Source: Nitrosopumilaceae archaeon
GTDB taxonomy: Archaea; Thermoproteota; Nitrososphaeria; Nitrososphaerales; Nitrosopumilaceae
DNA length: 64,000 nt
Direction: 5' to 3'
Assembly: GCA_035631875.1 (NCBI GenBank)
Contig: DASQHX010000011.1
Span: 186,001 to 250,000, forward strand
The translations under genes were made by a program, and so were the position numbers. The notes below the pieces were generated by a model. That model saw nothing but the letters and a program-made list of their open reading frames with translations, ran no database searches and was not told where the DNA came from. Below, in pieces: positions 1 to 9,200 of this stretch; within the stretch, counting starts at the first letter, position 1, and each line of letters begins with the position of its first letter.

Positions 1-326
1 CGAAGTTCTTTTGGATTTCTTAGTAAAAATCCGTATTTATGATGAAGGAATTCCTCTGACCCAAAATGTTTTTTATAATCCTTTTTGAGTTCTGAAATAA
101 AACTATATTTTTTCACATCATAAATTTCAACTCTACCTAAAATGACTCCAGTTCTAAGTTTTGTTTCATCGACATGCATCTTCTTACAAACATCTGTTTT
201 TATTTTAGATGGAGCATGAATTAAAAATTCTCCTCTAAATTTTGTGTTCCATGTTCTAAGCTCAATTGTTTTTTTGCCTTTAATGATAAGATCTGCGTAT
301 GGTTGTGAAACTGAAAGACATTTCAT
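1..326 (-). CDS. ASCH-domain protein, partial at left edge
   Basis: The minus strand is open from an ATG at 324-326 to the window edge (about 108 codons), so the C-terminus is missing. The N-terminus reads MKCLSVSQPYADLIIKGKK followed by TIELRTW, the hallmark start of ASCH (PUA-like) domains, which bind RNA or modified nucleotides. The start lies one base after the stop of the VWA gene, so it is the third gene of a MoxR-VWA-ASCH operon. The family is recognised from the SQPYA...G.K.IE.R motif; the substrate is unknown. Confidence 0.75.
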   Translation of the reverse strand, partial: MKCLSVSQPYADLIIKGKKTIELRTWNTKFRGEFLIHAPSKIKTDVCKKMHVDETKLRTGVILGRVEIYDVKKYSFISELKKDYKKHFGSEEFLHHKYGFLLRNPKEL

Positions 327-327
327 A

Positions 328-1893
328 CTAATTTCTTCCTAACACATTCAAGACTCTATTTGGAATATCATTTAATCTACTTACTGCAAGTGTGCTTTCA
401 TATCCTAAATGTTTTAAATTATTTGCAATTATTGTTGCAGCTGTGGTATCAGGACCTACTCCTATTGCTACCATCCTTATGCCCAAGAATTTGAATGAAG
501 TCACCATAGAACGAACTGCATCAGGATCAGATGGTTCGCCGTCTGTCAAAGTGAGGAAGATATCTGGTTTTTTTGAACGTAGTCCCGGAAACATTATTGA
601 ATAAACTTCTGCTAAAGGCGTTCCTCCGTTTGCTTTTATTTGAGCTAGTCTTTTTGCAGCCACATTATTCCATTTGATATTCTCTGGTTTCACTAACCAA
701 CAAGTAACTTGTTTTTGTTCAGTATTGAAAGCATATACAGTGAATTTTACTTTTAAAAATGAAAGTACTTCGCAAAGGGCAAGAGTTGCCTTTTTGTATT
801 GAAGTTCTTCGTTTGCTATGCTTGAAGAATGATCTAATAAAATAACAATTTTTGTTTTAATGGAAATCTTTTGATCTGTAAGAAAGGGCTTGTGTCCTTC
901 CACGTATGTTTCTTCATCAAATTCATCTCCAGCAATAACATGTTGTTCCTTCCACCCAGTTTTCCAGTCTTTGAATTTTGCTTTAAGATTACTTATTAGA
1001 TCCTCGTCATATATTCTGGTTTCATCTACATTTGTTGAAGAAGGAATACTAATTCCGATTGATTCAGGACTTAAACCTCGATTCTCATTTTTCTTGGTCT
1101 CTTGTAACAATACCTTAAATTCCTCAAAAACTGATTTTCCTTCAATAATTCGTTTTGGATCAAGTTCCCCAAAATCACTTTCACGAAATTTGGTTATCTT
1201 ACCTATGGTTTTGATAAAATCACTGTCTGATATTGCAATTCCAGAACTGATTTTTGGGATTGATATTGGGATAGTTAGTAGTGGATCAATTTCCAAAATT
1301 TTTATTATTTCAGAAATCTTTGTTTCTAGCCAATCTGTACTATAATTATTATTTACCGCTTGTTTTACTGCTTCGTTTGCAACTTCTATAGCTTTTTTAA
1401 TTTTTTCAAATGAGCTTGGTGTGATTTCACCTTTAATGTCACCAAGCAAAAAATACTGAGAGAAACCCTCAACAATCCTTGATTTCCCATATAGCGAATT
1501 CAATAAAGGTCTGTAAAGCCAAGCAAATCCGTAATTGAATATGATTTCTTCATCCATTCCACGCCATTCTTTTCTGCCTATACTTTCAATTCTTCTTGTT
1601 TCTAACGTGTTTAATAGAAAACCAAAAGCGTGATCATTACTTAGAATTTTGCTACTGTGTTTTAATCTCATGGATTCATACCATAAAGCGGTTCTAAATT
1701 GTCTATATTTTTGAAAATCAATACCATAAAAACGATCTAAAGGTAACATGATAACCTTATTTTCTTTCAATTTGGTTTGAATTTCTTGTTGGTCTGCAAT
1801 ACCTACAGTTATTTTTTGTTTTTCAGACCAACGTCTAACAAGAAATGTGGCAATTTCAAGTAGAGTGTCATTTCTGAGATGAATAGATTGCAT
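328..1893 (-). CDS. VWA-domain protein, partner of the MoxR ATPase
   Basis: A 521-residue protein whose C-terminal third is a von Willebrand factor A domain. The metal-ion-dependent adhesion site is complete: DHSSS (the DxSxS motif), the Thr of NGGTPLAE, and the Asp of LTDGEPSD. The N-terminal two thirds are helical and charged, without a known domain. Its start codon overlaps the stop of the upstream MoxR ATPase gene by one base. Such MoxR/VWA pairs (CoxD/CoxE-like) act as chaperones that insert metal cofactors or remodel complexes. No signal peptide is present, so it is cytoplasmic. The client is not evident from the neighbourhood. Confidence 0.85.
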   Translation of the reverse strand: MQSIHLRNDTLLEIATFLVRRWSEKQKITVGIADQQEIQTKLKENKVIMLPLDRFYGIDFQKYRQFRTALWYESMRLKHSSKILSNDHAFGFLLNTLETRRIESIGRKEWRGMDEEIIFNYGFAWLYRPLLNSLYGKSRIVEGFSQYFLLGDIKGEITPSSFEKIKKAIEVANEAVKQAVNNNYSTDWLETKISEIIKILEIDPLLTIPISIPKISSGIAISDSDFIKTIGKITKFRESDFGELDPKRIIEGKSVFEEFKVLLQETKKNENRGLSPESIGISIPSSTNVDETRIYDEDLISNLKAKFKDWKTGWKEQHVIAGDEFDEETYVEGHKPFLTDQKISIKTKIVILLDHSSSIANEELQYKKATLALCEVLSFLKVKFTVYAFNTEQKQVTCWLVKPENIKWNNVAAKRLAQIKANGGTPLAEVYSIMFPGLRSKKPDIFLTLTDGEPSDPDAVRSMVTSFKFLGIRMVAIGVGPDTTAATIIANNLKHLGYESTLAVSRLNDIPNRVLNVLGRN

Positions 1894-2690
1894 TAATTAC
1901 CAAACATAGATGTAATGATGTCGTTGACTTTTTGATATTCAACATTTCCCCACTGTGAATATATGTTTGCAAAGATGATCTCTGCAGCATGTCTTGGTTT
2001 TACGCCAGAGTCAAGCATTTTTCCAAAAGCTATGGTTTCTCTTAGGCTTGGGGAATAGTAGAGTTCTTCTACAGAAGCGGCTTGTCTTAAAATGTTAGCA
2101 AGTTTTATTGCTTGTAAAAGTTCTTTGTCATGTGAACCTGAAATGTATTTTTTAACAATTTGAAGTTCAATCTCTTCTGGCGGATATTCCAATCTTATTC
2201 TAATAGGAAATCTACTGAGAATCTGTGGTGGCAACTCTTTTGTTCCAACATGTGTTAATGGATTAATAGTTGCTATGACAAACCACCCTTTACTTGCTTG
2301 AATTAATTCTCCGCCTGATTCTTTTAGAACAAGCTGCCTGCGGTCATCTAACGCTTCATCTAATCTGAGTAAGACATCTGCTTCTGCAGCATTAATTTCA
2401 TCAAGATAAAGAATATCGCCTTCCTTCATGGATTTTACTAATATTCCCTCTTCAAAACCAATTGCACCACTTTCTAGAGTTTTAGCTCCTATCAAATGAC
2501 TCTCACGAGTTCGTAAACTAAAGTTAACTGATTCAAGCTTTCTGTTTGTTTTTGCAGCAAACTCTCTAACAAGAGTGGTTTTACCAGTACCTTTTGGTCC
2601 TATTATTAAAACAAACAGACCTGCATCATATGCCTTGTTTAAAACTTCAAAGGAGTTATTCCAATCTATGTATAATGACTCTGCTAACAT
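1893..2690 (-). CDS. MoxR-family AAA+ ATPase
   Basis: A 265-residue AAA+ ATPase. The Walker A motif GPKGTGKTT is at residues 31-39 and Walker B ILYLDEINAA near residue 93; the sensor segment FVIATINPLTHVG and the arginine-finger region LPPQILSRFPIRI follow. The order and spacing fit the MoxR/CoxD group. It is first in a tight operon with the VWA and ASCH genes; the next gene begins on its stop codon. It most likely drives ATP-dependent remodelling through the VWA partner. The gene has its own AT-rich upstream region (2691-2825). Confidence 0.88.
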   Translation of the reverse strand: MLAESLYIDWNNSFEVLNKAYDAGLFVLIIGPKGTGKTTLVREFAAKTNRKLESVNFSLRTRESHLIGAKTLESGAIGFEEGILVKSMKEGDILYLDEINAAEADVLLRLDEALDDRRQLVLKESGGELIQASKGWFVIATINPLTHVGTKELPPQILSRFPIRIRLEYPPEEIELQIVKKYISGSHDKELLQAIKLANILRQAASVEELYYSPSLRETIAFGKMLDSGVKPRHAAEIIFANIYSQWGNVEYQKVNDIITSMFGN

Positions 2691-2825
2691 GGTATTGAAG
2701 ACACAAGACCTTAATTTAAAATTGCCTTGTTTCTAGTTCAATATTACTAAGTATAATAATAACTAAGCAAGTTAAAATTTCAAAAATGAGTTTAACAAAA
2801 GTAACACTGAAACTTATGTGATCGT

Positions 2826-4277
2826 TTAATTTCCAAGCTTGGCATATGATTCATCTAAAATGTGATGCAAAGTATTATGCCATGCATCAAATCCATCAGG
2901 AGTTTTTGAGAAATTGTAATAATGCTCAGTTAATTTTTTATTTTGTTGTGCGGTAAATCTAAGGCCATCAGCAAGTTTTTTGTTCAAAGCACCACGGATC
3001 ATCATTCCCAGTTTACTAACTGTGCCAAAATCAGGATGTTCACCTTTACTTATAGCTTCTACATCTAGATTAGACAAAAAGTGTTTCATGCCATAGTTAA
3101 TCTGCTCATTTGTCAAAGTCTGTAATAATCTTCTGAAAATTTCAAGGCCTGCTGTTTTGTATCCATATTCATTAATGAAATCAATGTTGTACTGCCATAG
3201 TCCTTTTTCACTTACATCTCCTGCTTCTATGGACTCAACTGCATTTTTACCAATTAACGTTGCAGCAACTATGGCGGGACCTATTCCTCCAGCATCTAGT
3301 GGTTTTGGCATCCACGCCGAGTCTCCAACTAACATATATCCATTTGCAACAAGACAATCGTTCTGCCTTCTAACGGAAACCTGCCAGTTTCCAGTTGCAT
3401 TTTGAGAGTCACTTGGATCTTCTGATAATCGAGGATTTTTTATTGCCTTGTTGATTTTTACATAATCATTAATCAATTTAGTAACATCATCTCTTTTCCC
3501 CAATCTCTCATTTCGTTTTAGAAGTTCTTTTTGTTGTACTCCAAGACCAATGTTTACTTTGTTCTTGCCTTTTGGAAAGACCCATCCATATCCTCCAGGC
3601 GCAATGTCTTGATCAAGATGTATTATACAATAATCAGGATCAAAATCTATTTTGTCTTCTACTCCATGCTCAAATTTCATAATGTGTCTACCAGTAGATT
3701 CTAAATCATCACGATCAATTTTTTTCTCAATCTTAGAACTTACTGTAAGCCCATTTCGTAGCATAGATGTAACTCCAGTTGCATCAATTACGATTTTTGC
3801 AGTTTTTTTGTAAGGTTGATTTGTTGTGAGATCTGTCCCCTCTACTCCTATTACTGAACCATTTTCATATAGTAAATTCCTTAGTGCAACAGAATGCTGT
3901 ATGTTTATTCCCATTTTCTTTGCATCACGAAGCTGACGTTGGGGAAGCTCTTGTCTGTTTAGCATAAATCCATCACCATCAAAAGGTATAGACGTTTGCC
4001 TGTCTGGTGAAAATGCCATTACTCCTTTAACTGGATGCTCAATCTCTGGATTTCCCCATGCAATCTTGATTCTGTCTGTCATAAAGTCTACAGTATTTTT
4101 GCCGACTGCATCTCCGCAGATCCAACCATTTATTGTTTTTTTTCCTAATGCAGGTTCTGGATTTCTATCTAATACTAAAATTGATAATCTTTGTTTAGAA
4201 TAAAATGAAGCTGATTGTGCTGCAATCATTCCAGCTAATCCTCCACCAGCTACAATGATATCATAATCGGTTTTCAC
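2826..4277 (-). CDS. FAD-dependent geranylgeranyl reductase family protein
   Basis: About 483 residues with an N-terminal FAD-binding Rossmann motif (IIVAGGGLAGMIAAQ), a middle DATGVTSMLR segment and the C-terminal FAD motif VGDSAWMPKPLDAGGIGPA, typical of archaeal geranylgeranyl reductases that saturate the isoprenoid chains of membrane lipids. A longer frame runs to 4361, but I choose the GTG at 4275-4277: a strong TATA box lies 27 bases upstream, inside the longer reading, and FAD proteins of this family start a few residues before the GxGxxG motif. Single gene, transcribed away from the ribosomal operon. Confidence 0.8.
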   Translation of the reverse strand: MKTDYDIIVAGGGLAGMIAAQSASFYSKQRLSILVLDRNPEPALGKKTINGWICGDAVGKNTVDFMTDRIKIAWGNPEIEHPVKGVMAFSPDRQTSIPFDGDGFMLNRQELPQRQLRDAKKMGINIQHSVALRNLLYENGSVIGVEGTDLTTNQPYKKTAKIVIDATGVTSMLRNGLTVSSKIEKKIDRDDLESTGRHIMKFEHGVEDKIDFDPDYCIIHLDQDIAPGGYGWVFPKGKNKVNIGLGVQQKELLKRNERLGKRDDVTKLINDYVKINKAIKNPRLSEDPSDSQNATGNWQVSVRRQNDCLVANGYMLVGDSAWMPKPLDAGGIGPAIVAATLIGKNAVESIEAGDVSEKGLWQYNIDFINEYGYKTAGLEIFRRLLQTLTNEQINYGMKHFLSNLDVEAISKGEHPDFGTVSKLGMMIRGALNKKLADGLRFTAQQNKKLTEHYYNFSKTPDGFDAWHNTLHHILDESYAKLGN

Positions 4278-4297
4278 AGCCAAAAAAAAGGATCGAC

Positions 4298-4309
4298 TAT
4301 ATTTAAAAG
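4298..4309 (-). promoter_or_regulatory. TATA box of the geranylgeranyl reductase gene
   Basis: On the minus strand the sequence reads CTTTTAAATATAG, centred about 27 bases before the GTG at 4277. This spacing is that of leaderless archaeal genes and decides the start codon. Confidence 0.6.
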
Positions 4310-4428
4310 AACCGTATGAAAATAGATCAGGTTTTGGGTCTGTTCGTCGCGGCTTCTTCACAGCACTTGCTCAGACTGGAGCGGCAAATATCACATCATT
4401 CCCTTTTTATCTTGTCCTCGAAATACTA

Positions 4429-4638
4429 TTAAACTCTGCGCAGTGCTTTGAGAGTTCCTGAAACATTCATTATCTTACATACTTTTTCAAATTCCAAAAC
4501 TACTTGTGAAAGTTTGGCAAGTTCACACGAAATAACAGCTTGATTTTCTTCATTTGATATTACCTTGATTTCTGTGAATTTTTTAAATTCAATTGGTGTT
4601 TCTAATTGTAATAATAGATATCTTTTCTTTTTTTTCAT
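4429..4638 (-). CDS. short Pop5/Rnp2-like RNase P protein
   Basis: A 69-residue protein. It begins KKKKRYLLLQLE and ends with IMNVSGTLKALRR; the VSGT(I/L)KAL ending and the RYLLLE-type first strand are the signatures of the Pop5/Rpp14 family (archaeal RNase P subunit Rnp2). Family members usually have about 110-130 residues, so the middle of the fold is strongly shortened. It overlaps the COG1325 RNA-binding gene by 4 bases; in many archaea Pop5 and COG1325 are neighbours in the exosome/RNase P gene cluster, which supports the call. The weak point is the length: it could be a degenerate paralogue. Confidence 0.55.
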   Translation of the reverse strand: MKKKKRYLLLQLETPIEFKKFTEIKVISNEENQAVISCELAKLSQVVLEFEKVCKIMNVSGTLKALRRV

Positions 4639-5057
4639 TGTCCTAAAAGTTCCAAATATGTTTTGACAAGTTCATTCTTTTTATACACAGGAGTGGAAAT
4701 TTTGATTTTTAAGGCATCATTTTGTTGTAAACTAATAGATTTTCTTACGAGATCTTTTTTACTTATTCGTATAAACAAAGAAGAACCTTCAAAATATGTC
4801 TCAATATTTTCTAAAAACTCATTCATCTGAGATTTTGAAATCTTTGAAACTAATTTTTTGATAAATTCTTCAGCGCGTTTTTTTCCTATTTTTATACTCA
4901 TCTTTAAAATAGGATTTCCAAAGTGACCCTCTAATCTTTCTTGTATGAATTCTTCTTCTTTTATTTCAAATACTTCGTATATTGGATCAAAAATTTTTTT
5001 CTTATCTTCTGTTGCATGTATTAAGATCTCTGCAGTAACCTCTGTATGATTTACCAT
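4635..5057 (-). CDS. COG1325-type RNA-binding protein (exosome-linked)
   Basis: A 140-residue protein resembling the archaeal RNA-binding domain family PF01877/COG1325, long annotated as a predicted exosome subunit. Visible features are the GHFGNPIL segment with following basic strand (MSIKIGKKRAEEF) and a final FIRISKKDLV strand plus the KISTPVYKK segment, which match the RL5-like fold of that family. It sits between rps3ae and the Pop5-like gene, all on one strand with short gaps, as in the archaeal exosome/RNase P superoperon. Function is inferred from family and context. Confidence 0.65.
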   Translation of the reverse strand: MVNHTEVTAEILIHATEDKKKIFDPIYEVFEIKEEEFIQERLEGHFGNPILKMSIKIGKKRAEEFIKKLVSKISKSQMNEFLENIETYFEGSSLFIRISKKDLVRKSISLQQNDALKIKISTPVYKKNELVKTYLELLGQ

Positions 5058-5089
5058 ATTTTCTGATTATTACCTAAACAATAAATCTA

Positions 5090-5704
5090 TTAAGCTTGTA
5101 ATAATGCAATCTCAGCTTCTGCGGTTCTAATTATCTTTGATTTTTCTATGCCTACATGTCTTACGTGAATTATTTTTTTAACAGCAGCCATGATATCAGA
5201 GTTTATTTTTCCAAATGCAGTAGCTTGAATGAATTGTTCAATGGTCATTTCAGGAATTGTTTTTGACATAACATCTCTTGCAATTAATCTAAGTGCATGT
5301 TTACGAGATGTATTTAATTTCTTTTGTGTTAGAGCAATTATCTTTATGCGGAAAATATTTCCATCTTTTGTTTTATAGTCACCTATGAAGCTAATCAAAG
5401 AAGATCCACGTCTTACAAGACTTCTGAGAAATTCTTTTGCATATTCATATCGTTTAAAAATCGTTGTTGCAGTTTCACCATCTATTTTGCTTATCTGAAA
5501 ATACAATTTGAATTGGTGCTGTGAAGGATCACCTTTGACTATATCAAACAAAGTAACTTCTATTACTCTACCTATCGCATTTGCATCATCAGTTATGGGA
5601 ATATAGGCTATGGGCACATTGTTAAATGCAGAAGGCGCAAGTACAGTAACCCATTTTTTCTCTCTCCATTTATCCTTGACTCTGGTTGTCTTTTGACGTG
5701 CCAA
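5090..5704 (-). CDS. rps3ae: 30S ribosomal protein S3Ae (eS1)
   Basis: A 204-residue basic protein beginning MARQKTTRVKDKWREKKW, followed by VLAPSAFNNVPIAYIPITDD and the KLYFQI...RSLVRRGSSLI core that identify archaeal S3Ae/eS1. Length is normal for the family. It follows serS by 43 bases and precedes the COG1325 gene by 32 bases, so it is part of the minus-strand translation operon. It is a structural component of the small ribosomal subunit. Confidence 0.95.
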   Translation of the reverse strand: MARQKTTRVKDKWREKKWVTVLAPSAFNNVPIAYIPITDDANAIGRVIEVTLFDIVKGDPSQHQFKLYFQISKIDGETATTIFKRYEYAKEFLRSLVRRGSSLISFIGDYKTKDGNIFRIKIIALTQKKLNTSRKHALRLIARDVMSKTIPEMTIEQFIQATAFGKINSDIMAAVKKIIHVRHVGIEKSKIIRTAEAEIALLQA

Positions 5705-5747
5705 CTATAATCGACGTTTCTAGCCAAAATATAAGTTGTACGACTTT

Positions 5748-7010
5748 TTAGATCGTATTTTTGTTAATGTATTTTTGTAAAACCTTTGGTATAGAAATAT
5801 GACCATCCTTTGTTTGAAAATTTTCCATCAAGGCAACAAGAGTTCGTGTTGTAGCTACAAGTGTGCTGTTTAATGTGTGGACATATTGAGGCTGGTCGTT
5901 AGTTCTATCACGAAATCTTATCTTGAGTCTTCTTGCTTGAAAGTCCAAACAATTAGAACATGAAACTATTTCACGATAGCTGCTCTGTCCTGCCATCCAA
6001 GCTTCAAGATCATATGTTTTTGAAGAGATCTTTCCAAGATCTCCACTTGATAGTATCATTATTCTGTATGGCATCTCAAGTTTCTGGTAAAACTCTTCAA
6101 CATTAGATAACATCTGTTCATGTTCTTTCTTAGATTCTTCTGGTCTGGAAAAAATAAACTGTTCTACTTTTTCAAATTGATGTACGCGGAAAATGCCTTT
6201 TTGATCTCTTCCATGTGCACCTGCCTCTTTTCTAAAACATGGGCTTACACCTGCATATCTAAGAGGTAAAATCTTTCCTTCCAAAATTTCATCAGAATGC
6301 ATTGATGCTACCGCATGCTCTGATGTGCCAATTAGATAGAGATCATCACCTTCAATTTTGTAAATAACATCTTCAAAATCTTGTGCAATTATGGCGCCTT
6401 CCATAGATGAACGATTTATCAAATAAGGTGTTTGAATTGGAGTATAATTTTTTTCAGAAAGAAAATCTAGTGCATATTGAATTAATACCTGGCTTAATTT
6501 TACAAGATCGTTTTTCAAATAATAAAATCTTGCCCCTGCTACTTTGGCTGCTCTTTCTAAATCTACAAGATCAAGACTTTGTGATATATCTATATGATCT
6601 TTTACTTTAAAATCAAACTGAGGAATTTTTCCCCATTTTCTTATTTCCTTGTTTGCAGTATCATCTTTTCCGATTGGGACAGATTCATCAATTAAATTAG
6701 GAATGGTTAGTGCTAGTTTTGTATATCCTGATTCTATTTGGGTCTGTTCGGTTTCAAGATTTGTAAGTATTTCAGATGTTTCCTGCATTTGTTCAATGAG
6801 TAATGTTGTATCTTGATTGATTTTTTTCCTTTTTGCAATCTCTATAGAAATTTCATTTCTTTTCTTTCGTAATTCATCTGTTTTAATAATGAGATCTCTA
6901 CGTTCCTTGTCTAATTTTATCAATTCGTCTAATGGAAAATCCATATTTCTGTCATTAAGCATTTTTCTAATTTTATCAGAATTTTCTCGTAAAATTTTAG
7001 GATCAAGCAT
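5748..7010 (-). CDS. serS: seryl-tRNA synthetase
   Basis: A 420-residue class II synthetase of the common (bacterial/eukaryal-like) type. The N-terminal 110 residues form the antiparallel coiled-coil tRNA arm (DKERRDLIIKTDELRKKRNE). Motif 2 is seen as CFRKEAGAHGRDQKGIFRVHQFEKVE and motif 3 as NSTLVATTRTLVALMEN; the serine-binding TSE appears in IGTSEHAV. Start codon overlaps the pcc1 stop by one base. It charges tRNA-Ser with serine, and also feeds selenocysteine-free translation only, as no Sec machinery is visible here. Confidence 0.96.
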   Translation of the reverse strand: MLDPKILRENSDKIRKMLNDRNMDFPLDELIKLDKERRDLIIKTDELRKKRNEISIEIAKRKKINQDTTLLIEQMQETSEILTNLETEQTQIESGYTKLALTIPNLIDESVPIGKDDTANKEIRKWGKIPQFDFKVKDHIDISQSLDLVDLERAAKVAGARFYYLKNDLVKLSQVLIQYALDFLSEKNYTPIQTPYLINRSSMEGAIIAQDFEDVIYKIEGDDLYLIGTSEHAVASMHSDEILEGKILPLRYAGVSPCFRKEAGAHGRDQKGIFRVHQFEKVEQFIFSRPEESKKEHEQMLSNVEEFYQKLEMPYRIMILSSGDLGKISSKTYDLEAWMAGQSSYREIVSCSNCLDFQARRLKIRFRDRTNDQPQYVHTLNSTLVATTRTLVALMENFQTKDGHISIPKVLQKYINKNTI

Positions 7011-7252
7011 TAGCCAGTCACTCTGAGTACCACTTGGGCATGTTCAAGGACCTCATCAATAGTAGAAATTAATGTTCGTATATTTCCTTTACCTTGAAAT
7101 GTAAAGATAAGAGAATTGTTAACATTTTCAATCTCCATGGAAAGATTCTCTGGGAAGTTTATGTTGTCTGGTGCTAAGGCCTTTCGTATGGAATTAGATT
7201 TTTGCGGTGTAAGATTATTTAGAAAGACTTGAACTTTACACTCTAGTGACAT
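7010..7252 (-). CDS. pcc1: KEOPS complex subunit Pcc1
   Basis: An 80-residue protein with the Pcc1 pattern: basic helix IRKALAPDNINFPENLSM, a strand of ENVNNSLIFTFQGKG and a final helix LISTIDEVLEHAQVVLRV. Pcc1 is the dimerising and tRNA-binding subunit of KEOPS, which makes the t6A modification at tRNA position 37. It overlaps the DHH gene by 17 bases and touches serS, so the three are translationally coupled. The small size is normal for the family. Confidence 0.85.
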   Translation of the reverse strand: MSLECKVQVFLNNLTPQKSNSIRKALAPDNINFPENLSMEIENVNNSLIFTFQGKGNIRTLISTIDEVLEHAQVVLRVTG

Positions 7253-8636
7253 TTTCTTCTAAACAGCCTAAGAATTCGTCCAATTTGTCTTTAGTTATTC
7301 TAGCTCCCGCAGCTGCATTATGACCACCTCCGACTCCAGAAACTTTTGTTGCACATGATCTCATTAGTAATCCTAAATTAACCTCAGATTTACATCCTGT
7401 AGATTTTCGTGATGAAAACTTGATCGTGCCATTCTCTCCATTTGTTCTTAATATGATGATTCTACCTGTGTTTTTTTGTGAGCCACCTAGAAGCGAAGAT
7501 ACTGCACCTGTCATGTTTTCTGATACTAATCCTTCTCCATCTACCATTACATATTTGCCGTTGTCCACTACTCTCCAACGCTCACTTGAAAGTGCGTTCA
7601 TATAAGTTCGTAATAATGTGCGATATTCTAAGAGAATATTTTCTCCTTCTTCTAACATTCTTGTTCTGTCTCCCATACAAACTGCGATTCCAACTCCGGC
7701 CTTACGAATTCTTCCACAGGAGTTTAGCATAGTGGAAAATTCTCTTGCATCACGCAAAAAACTGCGTTTATCTTCACCAGAAAGAGTATATGTATATCCA
7801 ACCAGTTCATCCATTATTTCCGTAGCGTTTTTACTTGTTGTAAATTTAGAAATTGTTTGAAGCAGAATTCTTTTTTCATCTTCAGTAAGCTCTGCGGGAA
7901 CGCGCCATCTACTTCCATCTTTTAATTTAATTCCAGATGAATTCAACAGTGATAAACATGCATCCCTATTCCACGTAAGTCCTTCTATAAACGGGTGTGA
8001 TGTAAAAGCAAGTGCGTCTGGGAGTGGCCTTGTTTCCCTTCCAACTAGCAATATGTCAAGATCAATTTCAACTTGACCATTTTTTTTAGCGACAGATGCA
8101 ATATCTAAATTAATTCCAGAAAAAGATTTCTTTTCACCTTGATCTTGTCTGTCACCAAGAGCAGCTACAACAGCTATCCATGCAAGATCAGTATTCTCTC
8201 TATGTAGTGCATTTGAAACTAAATATGCCATACCACCAGCTGATACTTCTACACCGCCATCAATATCATACTTCCATGCGTTAATTACTCGTTCATTGTC
8301 GAATTCTTCTTCTGGTATTTGATGATGATCAACAACTATCCAGTTGTCATCTAATCCTGAATCAAGTTCCTTTGCAAATCCGCCACCAAGATCAGTAATT
8401 ATGTGAAATTCTCTTGAATCATTTTTCATTCTATCTATTAAATTCTTGTTGAATTCATTTACTGTCCTGACTGTACATTTAGCACCTGATCTTATGAGAG
8501 ATTTTGTTACAATACTTCCAGATGTTATTCCATCGCAATCAAGATGAGTTATTACTGAAATATTTCTACCAGATTTTATACAATCTGAAACCTTATCATG
8601 AAAATAAGAAAGTGCTGCATCAAGCTTACTTGTCAT
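7236..8636 (-). CDS. DHH/DHHA1 phosphoesterase (archaeal RecJ/GAN-like)
   Basis: A 466-residue DHH-family phosphoesterase. Motif I is ITHLDCDGITSG (residues 26-37), motif III/DHH is WIVVDHHQIP, and the C-terminal DHHA1 motif is VSGVGGGHNAAAGAR. These residues bind two Mn ions in single-strand exonucleases of the RecJ/GAN group. Placement between rps15 and pcc1 is common in archaea. It may act with the replication GINS/CMG complex or in RNA 5'-end trimming; the sequence alone does not decide between DNA and RNA substrates. Confidence 0.88.
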   Translation of the reverse strand: MTSKLDAALSYFHDKVSDCIKSGRNISVITHLDCDGITSGSIVTKSLIRSGAKCTVRTVNEFNKNLIDRMKNDSREFHIITDLGGGFAKELDSGLDDNWIVVDHHQIPEEEFDNERVINAWKYDIDGGVEVSAGGMAYLVSNALHRENTDLAWIAVVAALGDRQDQGEKKSFSGINLDIASVAKKNGQVEIDLDILLVGRETRPLPDALAFTSHPFIEGLTWNRDACLSLLNSSGIKLKDGSRWRVPAELTEDEKRILLQTISKFTTSKNATEIMDELVGYTYTLSGEDKRSFLRDAREFSTMLNSCGRIRKAGVGIAVCMGDRTRMLEEGENILLEYRTLLRTYMNALSSERWRVVDNGKYVMVDGEGLVSENMTGAVSSLLGGSQKNTGRIIILRTNGENGTIKFSSRKSTGCKSEVNLGLLMRSCATKVSGVGGGHNAAAGARITKDKLDEFLGCLEENVTRV

Positions 8637-9085
8637 TACTCCAGTTGAGCTATGACTGACTTATATTTCCAAGTTTTAGGAATGCGGCCTATTTTTTTAT
8701 AATATAAAGAAAGTCTGTGAACCTTTGCTTCCAATAACTCAAGAGATCTTACATTTCGCCTATCTGATGTATGTGTTTTAAGATGTTTTTGTAACCCTAA
8801 TGCCTTGTTTACAATATTATTTAGATCTTCAGGCATATCAGTTTTGATCCCTTTTTGAGTAAGTATTTCTGTAATAGATTTTTTCACTATTAGTTTAGTA
8901 AGTGGAATTGCATGTTGATCTCTGAGTTTTATTCCTATCTCACTTGTTTTTAGACCCTCTTTTGCATATTTCAAAATTAATTCCTCAATTTCGGCAGGAT
9001 TCTGTTTTACCCATGTTGGCGCACTAGGTGTAACTGGTCTGATCGAATGTGATTGCCCATGTCTATGTGAGTGCATTCTGCCCAT
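8636..9085 (-). CDS. rps15: 30S ribosomal protein S15 (uS15)
   Basis: A basic protein of about 149 residues. From the chosen start it reads MGRMHSHRHGQSHS, the usual archaeal/eukaryal S15 opening, and ends with the conserved LLEAKVHRLSLYYKK and PKTWKY segments. The frame is open to 9112, but the ATG there lies in the AT-rich element that is the likely TATA box (9107-9118), so 9085 (or 9094) is preferred. Stop and the next start share a base at 8636. It heads the translation operon running to 4429. Confidence 0.94.
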   Translation of the reverse strand: MGRMHSHRHGQSHSIRPVTPSAPTWVKQNPAEIEELILKYAKEGLKTSEIGIKLRDQHAIPLTKLIVKKSITEILTQKGIKTDMPEDLNNIVNKALGLQKHLKTHTSDRRNVRSLELLEAKVHRLSLYYKKIGRIPKTWKYKSVIAQLE

Positions 9086-9200
9086 ATGTCGCATGTCTGT
9101 GGAGCAAAACATAAACGTTACTTAGACTTTGCAAAAATTATTAGCATTTGACACAAAAGTTAAATATGAACTAACGCACATTTCATGGCAGGTGCTTAAT

